The notes under the pieces were generated by a model. That model was not told where the DNA came from. It saw nothing but the letters and a program-made list of their open reading frames with translations, and made no database searches. This document shows, in pieces, positions 1-6,300 of a stretch of 24,435 nucleotides of DNA (position 1 is the stretch's first letter; each line of letters starts with the position of its first letter). Where the stretch lies: assembly GCA_018663565.1 (NCBI GenBank), contig JABJQE010000114.1:1-24435 (forward strand). The letters run 5' to 3'. The stretch is from Phycisphaerae bacterium. GTDB taxonomy: Bacteria; Planctomycetota; Phycisphaerae; Phycisphaerales; SM1A02. The position numbers and the translations under genes were made by a program.

Positions 1-423
1 GATTTGATGGGCTTCGCGCGTCCTCACGTGGAGAAGTTGATCAAAGATCAATACTCCATACAAGCACTCAAGTCTCGCTTTAAACGAAATGCGGGCAAGT
101 GGTTTACGCTTGCCGAGCGATTGCCTGGGCGACTCACCACAATTCTTGAGCGACTTGGTGGGAACAAGTTCAGTATCGGACTCGAGGTCAAGGGTCTTGA
201 GACCCTTGAACGCACGGTGTACCACTCAAGCCGACAACTCTCTTACTCGGTGCTTGTGGCGGCGATGATTATGGCTTCATCAATTCTGGTGCTCGCATCA
301 GATGGCGAGAAGACATCGCTACTGGGCATTCTTGGATTCGCGGGCTTTCTCCTGTCGTTCCTCTTCGCCTTCATGATTTTGCTCGAGAATGTCTGGGCCA
401 AAGTCAGGCGGAAGAAGAAGTAG
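1..423 (+). CDS. UbiB/ABC1 (AarF) atypical kinase family protein, C-terminal fragment
   Basis: Only the last 140 codons are present; the reading frame is open from base 1, so the gene begins upstream of the window. The visible part has a basic, amphipathic stretch (LPGRLTTILERLGGNKFSI), then a 'GLETLER' linker, then two hydrophobic segments near the C-terminus (around YSVLVAAMIMASSILVL and GFAGFLLSFLFAFMILL), and a lysine/arginine-rich end. This order (LPR..l..l..G, then a two-helix membrane anchor) is the usual tail of UbiB/ABC1 kinases, which are membrane-anchored atypical kinases or ATPases linked to quinone or isoprenoid lipid handling. The catalytic domain is not in the window, so the assignment rests on the tail alone. 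Its last 20 bases overlap the convergent gene at 404-862. Confidence 0.72.
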   Translation, partial: DLMGFARPHVEKLIKDQYSIQALKSRFKRNAGKWFTLAERLPGRLTTILERLGGNKFSIGLEVKGLETLERTVYHSSRQLSYSVLVAAMIMASSILVLASDGEKTSLLGILGFAGFLLSFLFAFMILLENVWAKVRRKKK

Positions 424-862
424 ACGAGTACTTTGCGGCTTGCTGCCGGTTCCACCGACTGTGGTAGGTAGCGATCTCTACGTCACGAAACGACGATCGG
501 CATTGGTAACACTCGAGCGTCTCAGGCGAGAAAAGCAGAATGCCGATGTCTATCGCGAGGACAATAAGCATGGCGATGAAGACAGGCCAGCCTGTGGCGA
601 GTCCAAGAATGCCGCCAAGAGCGAGTGCTAGCCCCAAGACCGCGATGAAGCCAGTGATTTGAGGAAAGCGCCGGTGCCGGTAGAGCGTGTCACCACCACA
701 TGCAACGCAGCGTCGCAAATGCCCATCGTCATCCCGAGATCGCTCCCAGTCGAGATAAACCACTTGGTTACTTTCCGTCACTACTTTGGACGGAGTTTCG
801 TTCTGATCGAGCACAGCAGCGCCGAGCAGATCGTGGTCGAGATTGCGAAGGATCATTCGCAT
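404..862 (-). CDS. Small membrane protein with split zinc-ribbon motif, function unknown
   Basis: This 152-residue protein is not assigned to a named family. It has one CxxC pair in RRCVACGG (about residues 51-56), two adjacent hydrophobic segments (about 68-112, rich in L, G, A and I), and a second CxxC pair in LECYQCRSSF. The four cysteines would form a zinc ribbon split by a membrane hairpin, which implies a membrane protein with a soluble zinc knuckle. It starts with ATG at 862; a second ATG two codons later is equally possible, and no Shine-Dalgarno is visible. It is convergent with, and overlaps by 20 bp, the UbiB-family gene, and is divergent from tmk. Similar CxxC-plus-membrane proteins are common in planctomycetes, but no function can be inferred. 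Confidence 0.7.
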   Translation of the reverse strand: MRMILRNLDHDLLGAAVLDQNETPSKVVTESNQVVYLDWERSRDDDGHLRRCVACGGDTLYRHRRFPQITGFIAVLGLALALGGILGLATGWPVFIAMLIVLAIDIGILLFSPETLECYQCRSSFRDVEIATYHSRWNRQQAAKYSSTSSSA

Positions 863-958
863 GGGGGCGATGGTACCGCGGGTGGCTTCTGACTTCCTTG
901 CGGCGAAACCATGCAGCTCGCCATTGACCCAGAAGCCTCCAGAGCCGACACTTCATAT
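863..958. promoter_or_regulatory. Divergent intergenic region between the zinc-ribbon gene and tmk
   Basis: This 96-bp region must hold the promoters for two divergent genes if tmk starts at 959. The only suggestive element is TTGACC at 924-929 with a poor GACACT 17 bp downstream, which would put transcription start almost at the tmk ATG. An in-frame ATG at 911 could instead start tmk 16 codons earlier. I see no Shine-Dalgarno before either candidate and no operator-like repeat. Confidence 0.25.
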
Positions 959-1615
959 ATGCACCAGTTGCTCCGCGGAAAGTTCATTGCCTTTGAAGGT
1001 CCTGATGGATCGGGGAAGAGCACGCAGATGGCGCGGCTCGCCAAGTTTGCCCGATCTCACGGATTGACGGTCGTCGAAGTCCGTGAGCCGGGCGGCACAT
1101 CAGTGGGCGAGCAGATCCGCGGTGTACTGCTTGATCCCGCGAATACGGACATGACGGTTCTGTGTGAGATGATGCTCTACATGGCGAGTCGATCACAGCT
1201 CGTAGAGCAGATTGTGGCCCCAGCACTTGATCGAGGCGACCTTGTACTGGCCGACCGATTTGTGGCCTCGACGTGCGCATATCAAGGCACTGCTGGTGGG
1301 CTTGTGATGCGAGAGATTCTTGAGGTGGCCGCCGTTGCCACTGGGCATCGAATGCCCGACCTCAATGTGATATTCGATGTCGATGAGGCCACTGCAGCGA
1401 AGCGGTTGAATCCACTCCTCGATCGAATGGAACAGAAGGGTGCCGAGTTTCATCGGCGTGTTCGAGACGGATATCAGAAGCTTGCTTCTGAAGACCCGCG
1501 TCACTTCATACTGATTGATGCGACATTAGACGAAGACACTGTTTATGAGGCTGCAATGAAGGCCATTGAAGTCAGTCTCAGCGACACGCATCCGCCTGCC
1601 ACGGTTCACCAGTAG
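959..1615 (+). CDS. tmk: Thymidylate kinase
   Basis: Phosphorylates dTMP to dTDP in the cytoplasm, an essential step of dTTP synthesis. With the start at 959 the protein has 218 residues, close to the bacterial norm of about 205-215. Motifs in order: P-loop GPDGSGKS (14-21), the REPGGT motif (42-47), DRF plus STCAYQG (99-109) of the dTMP-binding site, and an LID region with LDRMEQKG and FHRRVRDGY. I chose ATG 959 because it places GKFIAFEGPDGSGKS at the usual distance from the N-terminus; the in-frame ATG at 911 adds 16 residues without family resemblance. Neither has a Shine-Dalgarno. The 3' end overlaps the convergent ligase gene by 38 bp. The gene stands alone on its strand. Confidence 0.95.
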   Translation: MHQLLRGKFIAFEGPDGSGKSTQMARLAKFARSHGLTVVEVREPGGTSVGEQIRGVLLDPANTDMTVLCEMMLYMASRSQLVEQIVAPALDRGDLVLADRFVASTCAYQGTAGGLVMREILEVAAVATGHRMPDLNVIFDVDEATAAKRLNPLLDRMEQKGAEFHRRVRDGYQKLASEDPRHFILIDATLDEDTVYEAAMKAIEVSLSDTHPPATVHQ

Positions 1616-2714
1616 CCGTCAAGAGTCCATGTACAACGTCGGAGGGGTTGTTGGTCTTGCTAAGAATCTGCCGCTGCATTTGAGCGCCGGTGCCGCCTTG
1701 CAAGATCTCTTCGCAGTACCCGAGTTCAGTTGCACAACCTAGGTGATCTGCGACAGGCCTGCAAAGGTCAAGTGTTCTCCTTGCCATTTGCCGGGCTGAT
1801 GCTGCAAGCATGGTGTCTGGGTCAACAAGTGTGGCGTCGAGTCCATAGCGGACCGCGTGCCACTTGTTCTGCCGAGCAATCATGGGGTGGCAATCCGTCA
1901 GGTATGCGCCTCGATCAATCTCGGCGGAGATGCCAGCGGTGACACACTGCACGAGCGCCACAAGACCGAGTAGTTGCCGCATGCTCAGAGGCGTGTCCAT
2001 GATGCGAATTTCGACCGTGCCAAAGCGAGCAACGGGGCGGACATCCCACCAGATTTCGCGTGACGAATGAATAAAGTCAGTCGAGACGAGGTGGTCGATT
2101 AGCCAGTTGTACTCCGACCAGTTTCGCATCGTCTCAGGTAGTCCGGCCGTTGGAAGTGATTCCATGATCTTTGATCGGTATGACGCGAGCCCAGTGTCAT
2201 TGCCATTCCACATTGGGGAATTGGATGAGAGCGCCAGCATGACAGGCAAATGCCGCATCATTCGGTCGCACATCTGAATGGCCTTGTCGCCGCCATCGAC
2301 ACCAACATGCACGTGCAAGCCGAAGCACACAATGCGGCGGGCGACAAACTGCATGGTGTCCATCAACCATTGGTACCGATCGTCTGGAGTGAGTTCTTGT
2401 TGGTCCCAGCGGGAGAACGGGTGGGTGCCAGACCAGAGGAAGGTCGAATTGGACTTGGCCGCCTCGGCATAGCCCCATTCGAGTTTTTCGGAGAGATCAA
2501 CACGGACGTCTTCCACGGTGTTGCATACATCAGTATTGAATTCAAGATAGCCCTGCATAAACTCTGGCTTGACGCAGTCGTTCCATTTCTTCGGAACATT
2601 TTCAAGTATTCCAGCTGCGCGGGGGACAAGTTCCAGAGATTCACGGTCAACGACACCCAGTTCAATCTCGACTCCAAGTGTGTGCTTCGGACTGGCATTA
2701 AATTGAATTGGCAT
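1578..2714 (-). CDS. Carboxylate-amine ligase, GCS2/YbdK family (glutamate-cysteine ligase type 2 fold)
   Basis: 378 residues, typical for YbdK-like proteins, which join a carboxylate to an amine using ATP; E. coli YbdK has weak glutamate-cysteine ligase activity and most relatives have unknown substrates. Family motifs are very clear: GVEIELGVVD (14-23), GYLEFNTDVC (55-64), SGTHPFSRWD (95-104) with RY after it, FGLHVHVGVD (131-140), SSNSPMWNGNDTGLASYR (163-180) and DVRPVARFGTVEIRIMD (224-240). It is the last gene of the alaS operon, 25 bp after the M20 amidohydrolase stop, with AAAGGG about 8 bases before its ATG. Its end runs 38 bp into convergent tmk. No glutathione synthetase or ergothioneine genes are visible nearby, so the natural substrate cannot be named. 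The family call is secure; a glutathione role is not supported. Confidence 0.92.
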   Translation of the reverse strand: MPIQFNASPKHTLGVEIELGVVDRESLELVPRAAGILENVPKKWNDCVKPEFMQGYLEFNTDVCNTVEDVRVDLSEKLEWGYAEAAKSNSTFLWSGTHPFSRWDQQELTPDDRYQWLMDTMQFVARRIVCFGLHVHVGVDGGDKAIQMCDRMMRHLPVMLALSSNSPMWNGNDTGLASYRSKIMESLPTAGLPETMRNWSEYNWLIDHLVSTDFIHSSREIWWDVRPVARFGTVEIRIMDTPLSMRQLLGLVALVQCVTAGISAEIDRGAYLTDCHPMIARQNKWHAVRYGLDATLVDPDTMLAASARQMARRTLDLCRPVADHLGCATELGYCEEILQGGTGAQMQRQILSKTNNPSDVVHGLLTATGEPWQADACR

Positions 2715-2739
2715 GGTCTGCCCTTTCGGGAATGTGTGA

Positions 2740-3957
2740 TCAGAGTACGGAGTGCAGCGCTGTTCGAGTCAAAAGGCGGCTGCCAACGAGCAGAGCGGTC
2801 TCTTCAATGTCAAAGAGCCCTGAGTGGAGCGGGTGACGTTCAGTCATCGGGCCATTCCCCGTGCCTAATCTCGCCATCGCGCCAGGAACTTGCTGTTGAT
2901 ACAACGCAAAATCCTCGCCGCCAAGGCTTGGGAGTTCGAGCCGAACAACACACTCTGCCCCAACGACTTCCCTTGCCACTGCGGCCATCATTTCGACGAC
3001 GTGTGGATCATTATTGGTCGCTGGAGCTTCGTGGGGGAAGGTGACATCTGATTCGCACCCGGTGGCAAGACAGGCAGCTTCGACACACTGGATGACCATG
3101 CGGCGAAGGGTCTGGGCCTCTTCAACTCGTGCGGCTCGAATGGTGCCACACACTTCTGCCGCATCAGGGATTGCGTTGATAGTCTCGCCTCCTCGAACTG
3201 AGGTGACAGTTACGCAGTGAGCTCGCCGGCTGTCCACGCTACGGGGACCAAGTTGATAGAGCAGTGAAACGAGGTTGATGGCGGCTGGAATAGGATCAAC
3301 GGCTTCGTGTGGTCTCGCGCTGTGGCCACCACGGCCAAGGAGAGTGACTTTGAATGACATGAGGTTGGCGGTGATTGGCCCCGTTCGAATGCCGAGCCGG
3401 CCAGTGTCAAGGAACGGTTCCACGTGGAGGGCGATGATTTGGTCGACACCTTCAAGAGCGCCGCGGTCAATCATGTCAAGAGCGCCGGTGGCCGACTCCT
3501 CTGCGGGCTGAAAGATAAACCGCAAATTGCTCTTAGCGCCTCCCGAGCGGATTGCATCAGCCTCGCGCGACAATGCGTGCGCGGTGTAACAGGCCATTGT
3601 CGTGTGGGCATCGTGTCCACACGCGTGGCAGCATCCGTCGTTGACAGAGGCCCATGGCACGTCCTTCTCATCTGCAACTTGGACGCAGTCCATATCAGCT
3701 CGAATCGCGAGCCGCGGCGCGGCAGGGTCATCAGCCAAATCAATATCTACAATCAGCCCGGTGGCTGACACTTCGGTCCGAGTGGTGAGTCCGGCATCTT
3801 GCATCCGTTCGAGCACGAGCGAACTTGTGCGGACTTCTTCGCCAGCGGGCTCAGGGTGCATATGAAGATCACGCCGCATCGCAATCATGTCTGGAAGTGA
3901 CTCGCTGAGCCAGGCATCGCTGCGGTGCCAAATTGTGTTTTTAATATCGTCAATCAT
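2740..3957 (-). CDS. M20 family metallo-amidohydrolase (N-acyl-amino-acid/hippurate hydrolase type)
   Basis: 405 residues, usual for the M20D amidohydrolases that remove acyl or aroyl groups from amino acids with a two-metal centre. Visible residues: RADMD (87-91), HACGHDAHTT (111-120) giving metal ligands Cys113 and His115, the catalytic/metal pair Glu153-Glu154 in QPAEE, His178 in ALHVEP, the dimerisation-domain motif GRGGHSARPHEAVDP (208-222), and the last ligand His in RHPLHSGLF close to the C-terminus. The full set is intact, so it is probably active. No signal peptide is seen, so it should be cytoplasmic. It lies between the dehydrogenase (13-bp gap) and the GCS2-type ligase (25-bp gap). 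Exact substrate unknown; the ligase next door suggests an amide of an amino acid (inference). Confidence 0.92.
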   Translation of the reverse strand: MIDDIKNTIWHRSDAWLSESLPDMIAMRRDLHMHPEPAGEEVRTSSLVLERMQDAGLTTRTEVSATGLIVDIDLADDPAAPRLAIRADMDCVQVADEKDVPWASVNDGCCHACGHDAHTTMACYTAHALSREADAIRSGGAKSNLRFIFQPAEESATGALDMIDRGALEGVDQIIALHVEPFLDTGRLGIRTGPITANLMSFKVTLLGRGGHSARPHEAVDPIPAAINLVSLLYQLGPRSVDSRRAHCVTVTSVRGGETINAIPDAAEVCGTIRAARVEEAQTLRRMVIQCVEAACLATGCESDVTFPHEAPATNNDPHVVEMMAAVAREVVGAECVVRLELPSLGGEDFALYQQQVPGAMARLGTGNGPMTERHPLHSGLFDIEETALLVGSRLLTRTALHSVL

Positions 3958-3970
3958 GATTCAATGCTTC

Positions 3971-5002
3971 TCAGGTCCAGTCAATGACCAATTTGCCAAA
4001 CTGCTCACCAGATTCGATGCGGCTGTACGCCTCTTTTCCATTCGCGGCGGGGATCACAGTATCGATAACTGGATTGATGTGTCCGGCCGTGAAGAGCGAT
4101 ACCGCTTGGCGAAACTCGTCCATACTTCCCATTGTAGATCCAAGGATCTCAAGTTGATTCCAAAACAGACGGGCAAGATCAGTGGGAGGATTGGCTCCGC
4201 TCGTGCAGCCACAGGCCACAAACCGACCCGACCGTGCCAATGACTTGATGCATGAAGTGTGAACCGCTGCGCCAATGGAATCGGCGCAGATATCAGCCCC
4301 TCGCCGAGCGGTCAGATTTCGAACTGTTCGGCTCCAATCTTCGCCCTCATCCAAGACCGCATCAGCGGCGCCCATTTCGAGCGCTCGATCGAGTTTCTTC
4401 TGATGCCGGCTTGTGACAATGGTGCGGCAGCCGAAGTGCATGGCAATATTCAGCGCAGCAAGGGCCACGCCACCGCCGATTCCTGTAATGAGCACCGTGT
4501 CGCCGCATCGAAGCCGCGCCTTCGTGCAGAGCATTCCCCATGCGGTGAGATGTGTGAGCCCGTATGCAGCGGCCTGAATAGGGTCCGTTGAGTCGCCGAC
4601 GTCAATGGCATTGGCCGCCGGAGCGACAAACCGCTCGGCGTGTGTGCCAGGTGTGTGCTCGCCAATCATGTAGATCTCGCGGCCAGAGGGTCTGGATTCG
4701 GGAGATGGGACGTGCGGGATTTCGACGGCGAGATTGAACATGACACGGCGCCCAATCCATGCCTCATTGACACCTTGGCCTACACCCACCACACGTCCAC
4801 AGCCATCAGATCCACCAATGTGCGGGTACGCGGTATCAACACCTGGAAGACCACGTCCGACCCACAGATCGAGATGATTGAGGGCACTTGCTTCAGTGGC
4901 GACGAGGAGATCACCAGCGCCAGCGAGAGGTTCTGGGAGGTCCATCAATTCCACATTCGGTGTGACGGGATCGCCTTGCCGAGTGACACAAAGTGCTCGC
5001 AT
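3971..5002 (-). CDS. Medium-chain dehydrogenase/reductase (zinc-type alcohol dehydrogenase/quinone reductase-like), structural zinc loop lost
   Basis: 343 residues with the two-domain MDR layout: a GroES-like catalytic fold (about 1-125) and an NAD(P)-binding Rossmann domain with TGIGGGVALAALNIA (173-187). Residues such as LNHLDLWVGRGLPG (41-54), PHIGGSDGCGRVV (60-72) and, near the end, FWNQLEILGSTMG and GEQFGKLVID closely follow a subfamily usually annotated as zinc-binding dehydrogenase. That subfamily normally carries a CGxCxxC...C structural-zinc loop at about 90-105; here the corresponding stretch (IPHVPSPESRPSGREIYMI) has no cysteine. The ATG at 5002 directly follows the TAG of the preceding gene, and the GGAGAGGAAG just upstream is a good ribosome site. 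Function: probably NAD(P)-dependent oxidoreduction of a small alcohol, aldehyde or enone; substrate unknown. Confidence 0.88.
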   Translation of the reverse strand: MRALCVTRQGDPVTPNVELMDLPEPLAGAGDLLVATEASALNHLDLWVGRGLPGVDTAYPHIGGSDGCGRVVGVGQGVNEAWIGRRVMFNLAVEIPHVPSPESRPSGREIYMIGEHTPGTHAERFVAPAANAIDVGDSTDPIQAAAYGLTHLTAWGMLCTKARLRCGDTVLITGIGGGVALAALNIAMHFGCRTIVTSRHQKKLDRALEMGAADAVLDEGEDWSRTVRNLTARRGADICADSIGAAVHTSCIKSLARSGRFVACGCTSGANPPTDLARLFWNQLEILGSTMGSMDEFRQAVSLFTAGHINPVIDTVIPAANGKEAYSRIESGEQFGKLVIDWT

Positions 5003-5947
5003 CTATTCTTCCTCTCCACCAAGGACGCAGCCCTGGGCGATCAACAAGTCTCGGGTTCGTGCAATTCCATCAATTTCTGACAGCGACTCACCTTCGTATT
5101 CCACGCCGACCCATCCGGCGTACTGGTGCTTTCGCACAAGGTCGAACATACGGGCAAAGTCAGTGTGTACTTCATTTCCATCCGCATCAAAGTCATTGCT
5201 TTTCGCGCTGAGTGCTTTGGCGAACGGCAGGAGTTCGTCGATCCCTTTGTACCGGTCGTACATTTCTCGAGTATCCCAGTTGAGAATGAAGTTGCCAAAG
5301 TCGGGAAGCGATCCAAGTCGCGGGTGGTCAACGGTGCGAATGAGTGACGAGAGCCAAGCGCCGTTTGATGAGAGGCCCCCGTGGTTTTCGATCATGACGT
5401 TGAGGTTGAGCGTGTCCGCGTGGGCCAGCAGGCCGCCCAATCCTTTGGCGCATAGATCTCGCTGTTCATCTGGCGTGCCTTCGGATGGCACATTCACTCG
5501 AATACCGTGGCAGCCAAGTGCCGCGGCGGCGTGAAGCCATCGGCGGTGGTTTTCAACGGCCCTGTGGCGAGCGGCCTCAGAGGGGTCGCCAAGCGCACCT
5601 TCTCCGTCGACCATGATGAGCACACTCTTGACTTTCGCGTCGTCGCACCGCTTCCGCAGCGCAGCAAGCCAGGCGTCGTCTGTGGATCGATCCTTGAAGA
5701 ACGAGTTCACGTACTCGACGCCGCCAATATTGAATTGGTCGCGGGTGAACGTAGGGAAGTCTTCAGCGGCGAGTTCATTGGCCTGCAGCATGCGGTGCAG
5801 GGACCACTGCGCGAGTGAGATCGGCCAGTGTGTAGTTGTCATTGGTGTTTTCTCCGTGATCGTCGAGTCGGCTGCAGTGCTTCTCTGCAGCCAAGCTAAG
5901 GCGCATGTTCCGGCCAATCCAGCAAGCATGGTGCGGCGATTGATCAT
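5003..5947 (-). CDS. Sugar phosphate isomerase/epimerase-like TIM-barrel protein with Tat-type signal
   Basis: 314 residues. The N-terminus (INRRTMLAGLAGTCALAWLQ) has a twin arginine, a hydrophobic core and an alanine-rich cleavage region, i.e. a Tat signal; export to the periplasm is therefore likely. The rest resembles the xylose-isomerase-like (AP endonuclease 2 fold) TIM barrel: SLAQWSLHR near the start, GVEYVNSFF, VMIENHGG with the catalytic-type Glu, GSLPDFGNF, and GVEYEGE near the end. Such proteins isomerise or epimerise sugars or act on sugar-like substrates; many planctomycete members are exported. Start: ATG 5947 overlaps the upstream TGA (ATGA). An internal ATG at 5842 would give a cytoplasmic version lacking the signal, but the junction favours the long form. 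It abuts the dehydrogenase gene (TAG then ATG). Confidence 0.87.
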   Translation of the reverse strand: MINRRTMLAGLAGTCALAWLQRSTAADSTITEKTPMTTTHWPISLAQWSLHRMLQANELAAEDFPTFTRDQFNIGGVEYVNSFFKDRSTDDAWLAALRKRCDDAKVKSVLIMVDGEGALGDPSEAARHRAVENHRRWLHAAAALGCHGIRVNVPSEGTPDEQRDLCAKGLGGLLAHADTLNLNVMIENHGGLSSNGAWLSSLIRTVDHPRLGSLPDFGNFILNWDTREMYDRYKGIDELLPFAKALSAKSNDFDADGNEVHTDFARMFDLVRKHQYAGWVGVEYEGESLSEIDGIARTRDLLIAQGCVLGGEEE

Positions 5948-6300
5948 GCAGATGGTTGCTCGCCCGTTGCATTGTCTTTGTCATCGACCCGGAGCACCGT
6001 GTGGAACCCTAGGAATCCCTCGTGACGACCGGGCTCATCATCCTCCGCGATTTCCGCTTCAGCGTGGGCTTGCTCGAGGATGCCTTGGATTGCTGCGATC
6101 TGATCGCCGTCGAGAGGCATGGACACAATGCGGTCATTGCGAACCCCTGGAACAAGTGTGGTAATGGCCGCGACAGCATCGTCATCATTGAGCGCCGCCA
6201 TGACGTGCTCACCGACCTGCCGCTCGATGCTGCGAATCATGGTGACGTGATGCGGGGCGTTGTCCTCGTCTGGTACCTCAGGCGTTTTTTCATCGCTCAT
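5944..6300 (-). CDS. Uncharacterised 118-residue acidic protein downstream of alaS
   Basis: I do not recognise a family. The protein is soluble, acidic and mostly helical in appearance: MSDEKTPEVPDEDNAPHH, an apparent helix with MIRSIERQVGEHVMAAL, a central SMPLDGDQIAAIQGILEQ helix, then an acidic EIAEDDEPGRHEG and a short FLGFHTVLRVDD strand. No cysteines, membrane segments or signal are present. The start is well supported: the ATG at 6300 overlaps the alaS TGA (ATGA) and AGGAG lies 8 bases upstream. Its own TGA overlaps the ATG of the isomerase gene in the same way. The frame stays open further upstream inside alaS, but that part is arginine/tryptophan/cysteine-rich antisense-like text and is not protein. 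The coupling on both sides says it is really translated; its role is unknown. Confidence 0.8.
   Translation of the reverse strand: MSDEKTPEVPDEDNAPHHVTMIRSIERQVGEHVMAALNDDDAVAAITTLVPGVRNDRIVSMPLDGDQIAAIQGILEQAHAEAEIAEDDEPGRHEGFLGFHTVLRVDDKDNATGEQPSA

Noticed and set aside
1578..2714. Glutathione synthesis gene
   Set aside because: The GCS2/YbdK family has varied or unknown substrates, and no glutathione synthetase is nearby.
2250..3044. Long plus-strand open frame of 264 codons opposite the ligase and amidohydrolase genes
   Set aside because: It lies antisense across two genes with clear family motifs, shows no recognisable domain, and looks like a shadow of their codon bias.
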